Below are positions 37,211 to 49,606 of a DNA stretch of 64,000 nucleotides, piece after piece; positions within the stretch are counted from its first letter, which is position 1; every line of letters starts with the position of its first letter. Both the position numbers and the translations under genes were made by a program. The notes beneath the pieces are model-generated. The model saw nothing but the letters and a program-made list of their open reading frames with translations, was not told the origin of the DNA and ran no database searches. The stretch comes from Acorus gramineus (taxonomy: Eukaryota; Streptophyta; Magnoliopsida; Acorales; Acoraceae): positions 24,021,438 through 24,085,437 of the forward strand of contig CM060847.1 in assembly GCA_030737835.1 (NCBI GenBank), given 5' to 3'.

Positions 37211-38192
37211 GTTCAGCAAACTGGTGCACCTGCTCCCAGCCTACCCGAGCTAGTCCTACCCAGCACGCCCAGCACGCCCGCACGCCCAGCACAGCCCGCC
37301 CAGCACAGCACGCCCAGCACGCACGCACTGCTGGCCACCAGCTCCCCCGAGCGCACGCCCGCGCGCACGCACGCGCGCACGCCCGCGCGCGCCCAGCCTG
37401 CTGTGCTGCTGCCGGTGCTGCCTGCTGCCCGGGACTGCCAGCCCACCTGCCCGAGCTCCTCTACCACCCACCTCCGGCCACCAATGGCCTCCGACCACCA
37501 CCACAGCCCTCCAACGGCCACCCACCGCCGCCAACCGCCTCCCAACCCCAAAACTACCCTCCTAACATACATCCAAGCATGAAAAAGAGAGGAAAGAGGC
37601 TTACCGAGGGGAAGAAGGGAAGTCCGGATGCTCTCCGCGCACCGAAACCTTTCCCCAAGGGCTTCCAACACCCGGATCTACTTCCACCTCCGAGATGGGC
37701 CAAAACAGAGGAGAAGAGAGGGCGGACGGAGGGGTAAAACTCGTCGGAATCGAGATTTGAAACCACCGGGGTGTAGATCGGGACCCGATCTACACTTCCT
37801 AGGTTTTAGGTTTTTGGGTTTGAGGGGTCTAAGGGCCTCAAATGGAAGAAAAATGGAGAAGAGGAGGGAGGGGAAGGGTTGGTAGGGATGATGAATAGTA
37901 TTCCGAAAATTAGATCCCACCCTTATATAGTGTGCGACTTAAAAACCCAGATACGCCCCGGAACTGCGAAATTTCGGAAACGTTACCGGAATTCGATGAA
38001 ATTTTCGTGAGATGCCTAAAATGGCACCAGGACACCAAATATGCAGTTAGATTTCCAATCGGAGTCCTCTAACTCAGGACGATAGCTAACAGTCCAAAAA
38101 TTAGCGGTTCCGATCGAAAACCGAAAAAAATTGAAAAACTGCCAGAACGCTCCAACGGTTACCAGCAGGTTAAAAGTGACACAAATATAACA
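37211..38192 (-). mobile_element. Truncated LTR fragment of the Tekay-like family
   Basis: Reverse-complement copy of the first ~1 kb of the family LTR. The LTR start (TGTTATATTTGTGTC on the minus strand) is at 38192. The TATA box is at 37923-37929 and the palindrome at 37771-37795. The copy ends near 37211 inside the GC-rich stretch, at the point matching about 22702 of the solo LTR. No target duplication is seen, consistent with truncation. Open frames here are compositional. Confidence 0.87.
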
Positions 38193-40166
38193 ATTTCAAT
38201 GTGTGTTTCACTACAAAGATTTAGATGAATTATATGAATTTTAATATTCAAACACCAAATTATTTTTGTGGATATTATAGTGCTTGACATCCTCATCTAT
38301 CCACACCCAAACTAGTTATTGTTTCTGAACAATTTAATAATCAACTCCATACAATAGGCTCACCTCCTACTTATCTAAATCAGATTCAATTCTATTTGAA
38401 AAACCATCAACCCCCCGCATGTGTTTTCATGAAAAGAGCATAAGCTTGAATAAGTATTGTAGGATCATGTACCCTTTTAAAAAAAACCAAAGAGCATAAA
38501 CTTCAATAGCAATTGTAGGATCATTTTTCCTCCTAAAAAAAACCCAAAGAGCATAAGCTTGAATACGTATTCAAGGATCATTTATCATTCTTTAAAAAAT
38601 CATTGGTCTCTTTTGCATTCTACCTTGTTTGTATCCTTTAAAAAATTCAAAGAATATAAGTTTGAATAGGTACTGTAGGATCGTTTACCCTCCTAAACAA
38701 AAATCCACACTCAAAATTCTGCAGAACTCATATTTCACAAAGTTATGTAAAACCCATTCAAACAAGCCTAATGCGACTTATGTAAAAATTATGAATTTTT
38801 TTAGAGATGGGGATTGATATGTAGGAATAATCAAAATATTAAAACAAAGATAAAAAATGATTAAAGAATCTACTTTTTTCAAGAGATGAAGCCGTGAAGA
38901 CACACCAAAAATATGGATAGTCTAGATGGCTCATGAGTGATTTTTTCTTTTTTTTAGTGTTTGGGTTGTTATTGTTTAGAAAATTTCATATGCAGGTGAA
39001 ACCTATGACCTATAAACTTCAATTAAAATCAATCTACCTTCAGGGTTCTATCAGTGGATTAATCAACGTGAATAATGAACTCTTGTGTATTTTTACATTT
39101 TTACGGTGAGCACACCATTTATGGTGAGCACACACGTGTGACCGGTTCCTGGCCTCTCTTCCTTCTTTTCGCTCTAAAGTCGAAGTTGGGTTTCGCTTCC
39201 GGTGAATGTAAGGGAAGAGCATCGACCTTTCTCGGCTGTCGATCGCTGGAGATGAAAAATCGATTTTTTCTGTGTTTCGAAGGTTTTGTTCCGTCTAGAA
39301 AAAAAAAATCATACACTCGCTCTATTAACCAATTCTCACGTTGAAACACATGTTTGTTATTTGAAATGAAATATATACTGAAATATATTAATATTTTTTT
39401 GTTACTTTAAAAAAATCAAAGAAAAAGTGTTTTATATTATAATAGAATTCATACACTATTAACTACAATACTACTACGTATTAAAATGTATGAGACTGTA
39501 AACTAACTGTAAAACGAACTGAATGTATTAGCGCTCTTTTTTAGAAAATGTTATACATTCTATATGATTAAGATGGTGATCGCACATGTTTTCATTTTTT
39601 TTTTTAAAAAAAAACATATACTACATCTAATGATGTATGTTCTTTTATAAAAAGTAAGGTATATACTCCAATGAATTAAATGGTGTCATTTCTAAAAAAT
39701 TTAAAAATTTCTAACGATTTATATGTATCATTATAATGAGTATATGGTAATAACGAGGTATATAAGACTGCATTTTAGATTATAAAAATAACTGAGTGTA
39801 ACAGCACTCCTTTTCCTTTCATTCTATTACACTCATTCTATCCTCTATTTTACAATTCTAAATACAATCTTATATATTTTGTCAAGCCCGCACTCATTGT
39901 ATCGAGATATAGACTTTGTTAGAATTTTTTTACATTTTCTATAAATGATATCATTCAGTTTATTAGAATATATATTTCATCTTTTATAAAAAAAAACACA
40001 TCTCATTAGATAAGGTATATGATTTTTATAAAAATGATAACATACAGTGGCCAAACCAGGATTTAGAATAAGGGGGCTGAGGACCAAATTATAAACTTAA
40101 AGTAAAAAAGAAAAATTATAACAAAATATAAAAATATATATATAATATACAATAATGTTATTTAGG
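38193..40166. other. AT-rich intergenic sequence
   Basis: About 2 kb of AT-rich DNA. Apart from the 56-57-bp tandem repeat near its left end I recognise nothing. Several short open frames exist but lack protein-like composition. A sequence near 40047 (CCAAACCAGGATTTAG) resembles degenerate dispersed plant repeats, but I cannot name the family. Confidence 0.5.
38431..38700 (+). repeat. Tandem repeat, 56-57-bp unit
   Basis: The motif AGAGCATAAGCTTGAATA followed by TTGTAGGATCAT and a poly-A stretch recurs at 38435, 38491 and 38548. A more diverged fourth copy is near 38651, separated from the third by about 45 bp of other sequence. Confidence 0.75.
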
Positions 40167-40687
40167 CACTAACTCAAAGGCCCCATCATAAACCCCATGA
40201 GGTGGCAACAAGACATTACCCATTATACCATTTACTTGATTATTTTTCTAAAATGTGTTTGACGGTTTTGATTCATTCGATTATTGTAGAGTATCATCAA
40301 TTCTAAGATCCTGTAATTCTTCTTCATTAATTCATTTGAAAATCACGCAGCAACACCAATCAATTATTGAATTCGGAACCGATCCTCAATTTCGTCACCA
40401 TTAATCGATTATGATAATCGATCAACAACACCAATCGATTTTGTTTATGAAGAACACGTAGGAGCATATCGGAATTTACAATTTTGAGGTTTCGAAAGGC
40501 TTAGAAACTTTTTTTTTTCAATTTGCATCTCACCTCAATGTCTCTCATATCAGATTTGACATTTTTGGATTCATAATCGAATTGTGTTTTGTTGTTGCTT
40601 CTGAATTCTTAATCAGGCTATTTTTTTCTTTTTTGAATGTTGTTACATTGAATGTCATTATCCACATATTTGATTTTATATGTTGTT

Positions 40688-40692
40688 ACATT
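40688..40692. repeat. Target-site duplication ACATT (left)
   Basis: ACATT directly before the solo LTR, repeated at 44242-44246 directly after it. Confidence 0.9.
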
Positions 40693-41757
40693 TGTCACGC
40701 CCCAGGGCAGCCGTCCCCGGGACGCGGCAAGTGTATATATAATATCAGAATCTACACAGGAGGTCAATAATATATCATACACAAACAACTAGAATGACAC
40801 ACATGCAACAAAGGGGCTGACATGATATATACACCAAATGCGGAAGCAAAAGACTGAATCTGTAAATAAACATACTACAGACTCGATACTCAATCATCTG
40901 TCCTATGAGAGCCAATATACACCAATACAACTGAATATATACAAACACGTGCCAAGCACGGAAAACAAATACATACAGTCAAGAAGGGATGCTGATAACC
41001 TCTGGCACTCGTGGAACATGGCGCTGCTCCGCTACTGAAGGAATCCCTCGGAAAGCTCCAACTGCTGCTCCGGCTCCAGCTCAGGCTCAGTGGCAACTGG
41101 GGAAAAACATATGCGAGGGGTGAGCCACACGCTCAGTGAACGGCACAACCCATGCATCACAGACAATATTGACCACAACATATTAATCCAGCTATTCATC
41201 CCGCCTCCAAAGGGCAGGAACAACATAATCAATAATCCATCTTAAACCACTATTTCCATAACCCAGATCATACCCTCACCCTTACCCCTCAACAGGAGAC
41301 TCAGGATATTGGGACTTACAATCATCCATAAACAACACCAGCGGGTCGCTCATCGCCAACCCACTACACCCTCACCCTCACCTTTCCAAAGGTGACATAG
41401 GATTTTGGGACTGACTAGGCTGTTGGTCACCCTTGGTCCACCGATAGTCTCTCCTCCACTCCGTAGGCCGCTTGGTCTTCACCCACAACTTCGGCCCAGT
41501 CCGAAACCAAATCAGGAGGCGCCTACTGATGGGAACCCTTGGAAGGGACGGCCTTTCTAACGCTGGGGCAGTCTCTACCGGATCCAACGAGGGGGACAGA
41601 ACAGCCTATCCATACGCATATGATCCACTCGGATCCGCCGACAACACATCTCTACAACTCAAATGTCATGAACTCTTCAGAGTTCCTCCAGGGCGCATAA
41701 CCAAGATGCGGGGAACATGCATAATAGTTAGCAAGGGTGGAATATCATTGGGGGAAA

Positions 41758-42070
41758 GAAACTCGGGAGGGCGGCGTGAGTTCCCGATATAGGATACCCC
41801 GACAACCAAACAAGGAACACGGAGTACCCTAACCCGGGTCTCACCGCTGTCCTCGCAAGGCCCCTCCCCTATAATATTCACTAAATATGCTAATATTCAT
41901 AACAGTTTTATAACATTACTTATAATATTAATGGGACTAGAAACCTTGGGAGGGCAGCATGAGGTCCCGATACAGGACATCCCGACAACCAAACAAGGAA
42001 CACGGAGTACCCTAACACGGGTCTCAATGTTGACCTCGCAAGGCTCCTCCCTATAATATTATCTAAGGCA
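41758..42070 (-). repeat. 182-bp near-tandem duplication inside the solo LTR
   Basis: The block with CCGACAACCAAACAAGGAAC and ACGGAGTACCCTAAC appears twice, about 182 bp apart (from 41761 and from 41943), with several substitutions between copies. The LTRs at 21696 and 29926 carry it once. Confidence 0.85.
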
Positions 42071-43819
42071 TGCGATTTAACATACACTAGCATTTAATTT
42101 AATAAATAAACTAGTAGGACGCATGCATAGGCCGAGGCTTCCTAGCATGAAAACAGGGGCATGGTACATGGCTCTTACACCTATCCTAGGGGTGCAAGTC
42201 CCTAACATACAAAGACTAGGGTAACATGCATTCTACATTTAAAATCATACAAGCGTGGATTACATATTACTGCAGGTTAATATTTATCCAATGGCGCCCC
42301 AGGAGAGGTCGGTATACGCCCAAGCGCGTATAACGCCTCTCTACTGGGTTGGATTGTCCCACTCACCAGTATCTGGGTCGTCGCGCGACCGTCCGTCCAG
42401 ATCTGCAAGACAGACATTCAATATGGTGAGAACAATACATAAATACTCTAAAAATACCCAACACTCGGACAAACGTACATACGGCCCGTACGCACGCGTA
42501 TCCGAGCATCCCGACTCACTCCCGAACCCACCGGGCAACCGCACGCACGGCCACCGGCCTCGGGCGCACAGCCGAGCCCGGCCCGCGCGCCAAGGCGCCC
42601 TGCCGAATTCAGCCCGCCCACCCGGACACCCCCGACGCGCTGCCGCACGCACGCGCACGCTCGCGCGCGCCCGCGCGCACCATGCGTCCAGCCCAGCGCG
42701 CCCCCGCGCGCACTGCAATCACGCCCCAGCACGCACCCCGCGCGCACCACCTCGCCCCGCGCGCACCCCGCGCGCACCACCTCGCTCCGCGCGCACCCCG
42801 CGCGCACCACCTGCCTCTACCCGCACGCACCACGCGCGCACCGCCAGCTCCGCCCCGCGCGCACTCCGCGCGCACCACCAGCTCCCACACCGCGCGCACA
42901 CCTGCCTCTGCCCAGCGCCCCGCGCGCACGCCCCACAGCGGTGCCCAGCGCCCAGCGCCCAGCACCCTCGGCCAGCACCCGGTACCCGCGACCCAGCGCC
43001 CAGCGTTCTGCGCCCAGCACCCGGGACACTCACCCAGCGCCCACGCGCACGCCCGCGCAACACGCGCTCAGCGCGCCTGGCAGCACGCGCCCAGTGCGCC
43101 TGCCAGCCTGCCTGCGCGCGTCGCCGAGTGGCCAGAGCACCGCTCGCCTGCACGCCCGGGGCACTGCCCGCCTGATGCCCGAGCGCCCCTGCCCTGCTAG
43201 CCTGTGCGCCCTGCCTGCTCGCCCGGCCTACCAGCGCGCACAGCCCACAGCCTGCCTACCCACATGCCTCTCCCTGCACCCCCCGAGCGCACGCCCGCGC
43301 GCACGCGCTCGCGCGCCCAGGAAACTGGTGCACCTGCTCCCAGCCTACCCGAGCTAACCCTGCCAGCCTGCCCAGCGCGCACGCCCAGCCCTGCTGGCCC
43401 CCAGCACCGCCCGAGCGCACGCACGCGCCAACCACTGCGCCTGCTGCCCTGCGCTGCTGCCCTGCCCGAGACAGCAGCCAGCCAGCCCGAGACCACCTCC
43501 CACCCATTCCCGAGCACCTCTACCACCACCCACCGACCTCCGACCACCTCCACAGCCCTCCGACGGCCACCCACAGCCGCCGACCTCCACCCAACCCCAA
43601 AACCCACCTCCTAACATCTATCTAAGCAAGAAAAGAGGGGAAATAGGGCTTACCAAGGGGAGGAAGGGAAGTCCGGTTGCTCTCCGCGCACCGAAACCTT
43701 TCCCAAAGGGCTTCCAACGCCCGGATCTACTCCCACCTCCGAAATGGGCCAAAACAGAGGAGAAGAGAGGGGGGACGGAGGGGCAAAACTCGCCGGAATC
43801 GGGATTTGAAAGCACCGGG

Positions 43820-43844
43820 GTGTAGATCGGGACCCGATCTACAC
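43820..43844. repeat. Conserved 25-bp LTR palindrome
   Basis: Same 12-base arms as at 22095, with the complementary centre base because the LTR is inverted. The copy in the LTR fragment is at 37771-37795. Confidence 0.85.
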
Positions 43845-44241
43845 TTCCTATGCTTTAGGTTTTAAGCTTTGAGGGGTCTAGGGGGCTCAAAAGTGAGAAA
43901 AGGAGAGAGGGGAGAGAGAAAATGAAATTGGTAGGGATGATGAATAGTGCTACTCGAAAATTAGATCTCATTTATATAGTGTGTGACTTAAAAACCCAGA
44001 TACGCCCCGGAACTGTGAAATTTCGGAAACGTTACCGGAATTCGATGAAATTTTCGTGAGAGGCCTAAAATGGCACCAGGACACCAAATATGCAGTTAGA
44101 TTTCCAATCGGAGTCCTCTAACTCAGGACGATAGCTAACTGTCCAAAAATTAGCGGTTCCGATCGAAAACCGAAAAAAAACGAAAAACTGCCAGAACGCT
44201 CCAACGGTTACCAGCAGGTTAAAAGTGACACAAATATAACA

Positions 44242-44246
44242 ACATT
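44242..44246. repeat. Target-site duplication ACATT (right)
   Basis: Second copy of the duplication flanking the minus-strand solo LTR. Confidence 0.9.
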
Positions 44247-44900
44247 GAATGTCATTCTCAATATCTAAATCTAACACTACATACTGTTACATTTCATATG
44301 GGGTAGTTGTTTGATGCTACCGTTACATTGTAAATGTAACACTAAATAGTCATTTTTTTAAATCTGTGTTTTTTTTTGTTACATTCGTAAATGTAACATT
44401 CAATCGCATACACATAATGATTTGTATTTGTTACATTTGTAAATGTAACAGTCAATCGCACACATGTAATGATTTATATATTTGTAAATATAACAGTTAA
44501 CTACATGTGTATTGTTGTGGAAGTGTTACACTTTTTACATGATAATCTAAATAGTCATTGAAGAACAAATTTTTTATTTGCTTTTGCAGAGGAGTCTGCT
44601 ACATTGAAGTTATTGTTACATTTATACAACACAGTTATACAATCATAAGATTGTTACATTTACATTTATTCAACACTGTTACATTTGTAACAGTTATAAT
44701 CACATAAATGTAACAAAACCAAAACAACTAATTGTTACATTCATGATTAAAGTTCATGAATGTTTCAACTCATATACTGTTTTTTGTTACATTCACATAT
44801 AAATGTAACAAAATAAACATTTACCAACACATATTACATTGGTTTCACAAATTTAAAAATAAATCATCTATTTAACTGTTTGTTACATTTATTGAAGAAA
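44247..44900. repeat. Cluster of TGTTACATTT inverted motifs
   Basis: AT-rich stretch in which TGTTACATTT and its complement AAATGTAACA recur many times. In places they form near-perfect hairpins, such as 44429-44450 (arms of 10 with a 2-base centre). A neighbouring phrase, CAATCGCA plus CACATAATGATTT, is repeated about 60 bp apart. Related TGTTACATT motifs occur left of the solo LTR (40643-40692), so the LTR split this cluster. Confidence 0.7.
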
Positions 44901-45623
44901 GAAACTAAAAATGTCACATTCTTGTATATCATGCAATAAAAAAAACTGGAATGTTTTTTTTTTTTTGTTATTTAGGTAATTTTGGTATAATTTAGGTAAG
45001 TTTTGATGTAATTTTAATAAAAAAAACAATTTTGAAAATTTTGGTGTTATTTAGGTAAGTTTTAGTGTGACAGAAATAGAAAATTCATAAGAATTTTAAA
45101 ATTTAAATTTTGAAATAGATAAATTTTAGAGTAATTGAAATTAATATGAAAGATTAATAAGAAAAAAATAGGATTTGGGTTAAGGAGATATATTTTTAGT
45201 GAAAGGCATATCTATATTTTACCATTTTATCATTTTTAAAAAGTCAACAAACCAACCAATAAAGTGATGACACCTCATGGGACATGTGAGTGGAGCCTAT
45301 GAGTTAAAACCTGGGTATATATAATGATAATTTAAGACAAATATATCAAATTTCATGTCATTCATTAATAAATTAATGCATCAATGAATATCTATTAGAT
45401 ATTTTTGTTAATAGTCACAAAAATAAACAAAAATTTACATATCGTCTACTTAATTACTCTCGACAATTTTTTAGTACATAAAATTCATCAATTATCATAT
45501 CATTGTCAAACTTTTCAGCTACTTCTTTCAATATATGAAATAAAAAATCAAAACAAGTTGAATCAATCAAAAGGGAGCCATAAATCACTCAATTACAAGA
45601 TAATATAGTTATTTACCAGTGCA
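44901..45623. other. AT-rich sequence, nothing coding recognised
   Basis: AT-rich DNA including the right end of the candidate inverted-repeat element at about 45262-45312. No gene or RNA was recognised. Confidence 0.55.
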
Positions 45624-45631
45624 GCTATAAT
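45624..45631. repeat. 8-bp target-site duplication GCTATAAT (left)
   Basis: GCTATAAT precedes the MITE and is repeated exactly at 45726-45733. Eight bases is the hAT-superfamily target duplication size. Confidence 0.88.
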
Positions 45632-45725
45632 CTATGAACCACGGACACAAGCACGGGACACAACAGTGTCCAACACGTGTCTGACACTGGTACGGGACAT
45701 CCGGGGAAGTGTCCATGCTTTATAG
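45632..45725. mobile_element. hAT-type MITE (94 bp)
   Basis: Ends are inverted: CTATGAACCACGGACAC at 45632-45648 and GTGTCCATGCTTTATAG at 45709-45725, matching at 14 of 17 positions. The inside is made of GGACAC and GTGTCC motifs. Perfect 8-bp duplications GCTATAAT flank it. There is no coding capacity; it would depend on a hAT transposase encoded elsewhere. Confidence 0.85.
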
Positions 45726-45733
45726 GCTATAAT

Positions 45734-46925
45734 CATTTGTAATACACATTCAACATTTATACATCCAACTTTTTCTATTCAAGCATTCTTCAAATTTAGG
45801 ATCAAATCAGAATACACTTATCACAAACAATTCTATTTTGGTCGTTTGTGAAATGCCTGACCAATTCCCCCTAAAAACAAGTAATTTAGATTTTACCACA
45901 TAACACACAAATAAAAAAGAATCAAAGAATCTATGTATGAGCAAACTGGATGGAATTTCAAAATCTAATACAACTGAATTCATCAACATAGCAAAATCGA
46001 CAGATTAAATTGCAACCCAAATGCTCTTCTTTAGCATTCATATCATGGATATTAAAATATGAATAAAGTAACCTGCATATATTGAGCTCAAAAAATAATT
46101 TTTTCACATAACAAAAACATTGTTAACATCAACCAAGAATAAGTTTTGGTTGAGTTAAGGCATTATGTAGAATACAGGGGTAAAAGGAAGAGTCATCATT
46201 ATGCCTAGACTCGAGAAAAACAAAATGGTCCTTACAAATGTGATCTCTAAGAATCTATAGTAAGATGCCTCCAGAAATGAAATGTGACCACCAATATATT
46301 TCATATGATCAATCAGCATTCAATAAATAATGTACTTGTCAGAATTTTAATTTTCACGAAAAATGAGATTAAACATGTTTTCCACTCATCCATTCATTCA
46401 TCCATCTATTTAGAGAGAGAGAGTGAGAGAGAGATCATTTATGTCCAAATGAAATAAACCCCAATAATAGAGCGAAAACCAGTGTTATCGACAATTGAAG
46501 GTAGTAAATAAACTTCAAATTCATAGCAATTGGAAGTAGTAAATAAACTTCAAAGATCTCAGTATTGAAAGTATTGAATTGATCTTGTAGCTAATATTTC
46601 ACCAATCAATTTAAACCAGATTACCGTATTTGAAAGGGCTCTTGTTATTTCCTAATAATGATGTCATAATTTGGATATTTATGTAATTCATTTATGGGGT
46701 CACTAACCTTGAGTATGTTGGACGTTCCCTTCAATCTTGAGCAGGAACATTAGTATAATAAAAATTTAATTATCATGGCCACACTCGTGGATGAAATGAA
46801 TCAAATGTGCACATTTTGGTTTCCAACCATACTTCTAGATCAATATGCATAATATGTATTCATGTATCATGACAGGTATCCAACCAAGACATTCAATGTA
46901 TTTTCATAAGAAGATTTTAAGTAAC
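45734..46925. other. AT-rich sequence with a GA microsatellite
   Basis: About 1.2 kb in which I recognise no gene. A GA-rich microsatellite is at 46412-46435. A 35-bp local duplication with GTAGTAAATAAACTTCAAA occurs at 46501 and 46536. Remnants of downstream AIR9-like exons might lie here but were not recognised. Confidence 0.5.
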
Positions 46926-47484
46926 CCGATTGCCTCTGTCATCCATCGGAATGCGCTCTACAGAAATAGTAGCACCAACATCATTAGCAGTTACAACATA
47001 CTCATACTCTGGGGTTTGGATTAGAAAGTCAAAGAAAACAGTGATTATTTTGAAATAAATAGAACTACACTTAGTGATATATAGCATTATGCGCTAACCT
47101 TCAACGTATTGCGGTGTGCCATTTTAATGATGACGAACCCACCACATGCATTTCAAGATATAAAGAAGTGTTTCAGTGTTTAGAAAATAAAAAGACTTAA
47201 AATTTCTTTACTGGGAAGGAGAAATACAAGATTTAGATTTTACCTGGAATATACAAAATGAAGTCCCATATGTGGGATAGCCACAAGCTCGCAGTGTGCT
47301 TCCTGGTATAGCTTCACCAAAAATTTGAAAACCCTATATACCAGGAAGAAGAACGTGTTCTAGTAAATTTATCACTGATTAATATCCATCACATGGTAGA
47401 GACAAATCTTACCTTCAGATCTGAAGGATGTACAGTCATCACGCATAGGGTGTACAGTAAACTGCACATCAGAAGTCTTCTCAT
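46926..47484 (-). pseudogene. AIR9-like exon remnants
   Basis: Minus-strand exon-like pieces resemble the plant AIR9 family, microtubule-associated proteins with serial A9 repeats. Piece 47333-47244 follows an AG and precedes a GT; it reads GFQIFGEAIPGSTLRACGYP and onward. Piece 47141-47099 reads WVRHH, an in-frame TAA, then NGTPQYVEG, followed by a GT donor. Piece 47008-46926 reads YVVTANDVGATISVERIPM and onward, again ending at a GT. The order and phases fit consecutive exons with short introns. An upstream piece at 47484-47413 (QFTVHPMRDDCTSFRSEG) ends at a GT donor and may belong to the same gene, but I do not recognise it. The stop, a lost acceptor AG before the second piece and a missing remainder mark a pseudogene. 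The family call rests on remembered similarity. Confidence 0.5.
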
Positions 47485-49606
47485 TTTATGGCCTTGCCAG
47501 CACTATGTTTAAAAGGACCAAAAGCAGTGGGGTTGTCAACTTCCCTGGAATTTGAGATGTTCCTTCTCTCTCTTTAGAAATCACGCATCACCTGTGAATC
47601 CGCTAACAATAAAAAAAAAAAAAACTTCCCTGGAATGATCCAGCTGGTAAATGGTAAATATAGAAGAAGCTCAACATTGCATTATATTTAATTACACTCA
47701 GGCACACAGTAAGCAAAAGCAATGACAATAACACAATTTTAAAATAGATATTCAAAGTTCTCATCTATCAGGGTAGAAAAGAATGAAACATGCCCTCTAC
47801 AATATAGTAAGTCTCACATTTTATATCTATGTACACACATCTGTATGGATGATAACTGCTCTCAGTCAACGATATTTATATGAATGTCATATCCCGTGAG
47901 AATATGAGCATCACAAGATTAACAATCAATATAAATGGGACAACACAAGTATCTACACTGTAGTGAGGTATCAAGATTCACCTTTGAATACTCTGTTATA
48001 GATAATCAAATTGCATTATCTTAGAACAACCCTGGATCTCAATTTCTCCAACCCTAGAGATTTAAGAACAATGTCATACATGTATATAACAAAGTCAACA
48101 ATTAACCAATAGTAGTTAAGCATAATTGCAATATAACCTATAAATATGGAAGTTGCAGACAAATTTAAACTGTAAACATGAATAAAAAATCTTCAACTGC
48201 TTATGAAATTGTAATATGCTTACACATATTTGATTTTCTGTCTGTCAATAAATAAGGACAGGGAATTATGTAACCTATTAAGTCCCAACTCATGTTCTTG
48301 TGAATGACAGTCACCCAGTTAAATTTGATAAATCAATCCTTGTTTTGTCATCTGACAGGGAATAATCTGGCCGTCTGCTTTGGAGAAGGTTTCATCTTAT
48401 CATCGAGATCTTTGTAGCCTGATGTTGTGGAGTTACCACACATTTTAATAGTCACTTATCAAATTCCTTTTGTTTATGAAGGCTGAACTTGATATTAATT
48501 AAGTTAAACACCAAAGCATCCCATGATTGCAGTTATCCTGGATACAATCAGCATTTCCATCAAGGCACTGGCTCCAAATAGATTACCTGCATGAAAACTA
48601 GAGCAATATTTTTTGTGTAGCAAACACATGTTTAATTGCACATCACCACTCCACTGATAACAGAATGACAATTTTTTTCCAAATGATAATGAAACATAAT
48701 CGTCAATGTCAACTTTTTTAAAGATGGTTGACAAAGGATACTATAGCCAGAGTTCTTCTGCAATCAGTATTTAGCAACTCAATCAAACTCATATTCACCT
48801 ACCAAGAAGAACTAATATTATGAATAAAATGAACACAAAAATATAAAATAAAAAATATTTTTAGAAATCAAAATTAGAAAACAAACCAAATAATGGCCAT
48901 CACCCAGCCCATATAGCTACTGGAAAAGGAAGAGGCTAGACAGTCATAAACTTTTATGCCGTTAGCTATATACTTTACCATTGCTCCAAGCAATGACCCT
49001 TAAAACACACCAACTAATATTAAACAATATACATGTTTATGATCGAAATTCAGTTTCACGAGATTTTCCCAAAAGCAACAAGCATCAATCAAACAGAAAT
49101 CAAATATATTGAGTATAGAACTTAATGTGGGCCAGTGCATGAAAATAAATTGATCAAGAACTAGAAAGCAAAAATAAACAAATTTATAAGTATCGAATGC
49201 CTGTTCCATAGGATGGTCACTGACACATGAATGAAGCATCTCTACACTTGGTTCAATATTTACATACTTCAAATTTATTCCTTCATGACCCTGTACAAAT
49301 CTTGGCACATTAAATTTCAGCTCCAAACGCCCATCATGTGGATTGAAATTGTATGGATGGTGGGCATCTGGATCCTGCACAGGATAAATGCTAGGGTACT
49401 TTTGCACAAAGATATAGAACTCAAAACATACAGTATGAACCATCTGATATTACCAATGATGATTGAGCTAATTGACCTTTAAATGCACTTGTAAGTTGGT
49501 GGTCATTGGTGAATATATGGTTCGAAGTTTGATGTCCCAATAGATGGTTCATGTCAACAACTCTAGCCTGATCATATAGGAAATTTACTTTCCTCAGAAA
49601 TATGAG
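47485..49606. other. AT-rich region with exon-like islands of unknown origin
   Basis: About 2.1 kb. Minus-strand 49380-49170 holds a protein-like stretch, open and continuous, with DPDAHHPYNFNPHDGRLELK followed by a further 30 or so plausible residues including VPRFVQGHEGINLKYV; a candidate acceptor CTGTGCAG precedes it. Minus-strand 48590-48504 has another after a TTCATGCAG acceptor-like site (GNLFGASALMEMLIVSRI). Both could be exons of a decayed host gene, perhaps the same one as the AIR9-like pieces or a different one. I cannot name them. The rest shows nothing. Confidence 0.4.

Larger units (their letters stand above)
40693..44241 (-). mobile_element. Solo LTR of the Tekay-like family (3,549 bp, minus strand)
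   Basis: On the minus strand it runs from TGTTATATTTGTGTCAC (44241) to GGGGCGTGACA (40693), with perfect 5-bp ACATT duplications and no internal region. The TATA box is at 43972-43978 and the palindrome at 43820-43844. The CpG-rich stretch is at about 42520-43450, and two tandem TGAGGGTGAGGGTG-type units are at about 41254-41424. It is longer than the other LTRs partly because of a 182-bp near-tandem duplication at 41758-42070. Long alanine/arginine/proline-rich frames inside are compositional. Confidence 0.9.
40167..45312. mobile_element. Candidate terminal-inverted-repeat element, interrupted by a solo LTR
   Basis: Sequence at 40167-40212 (CACTAACTCAAAGGC ... CCCATGAGGTG) is an imperfect inverted copy of 45262-45312 (CACCTCATGGG ... 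GCCTATGAGTTAAAA), about 75% over some 45 bp by eye. Removing the solo LTR at 40693-44241 leaves an element of about 1.6 kb, AT-rich and without coding capacity, as in non-autonomous DNA transposons. No clear target duplication was found at the outer ends, so the class and exact limits are uncertain. Confidence 0.4.

Noticed and set aside
39040-39349. Possible small gene at 39075-39344 (plus) or 39119-39349 (minus)
   Set aside because: No recognisable domain, overlapping frames on both strands, and no supporting promoter or splice signals.
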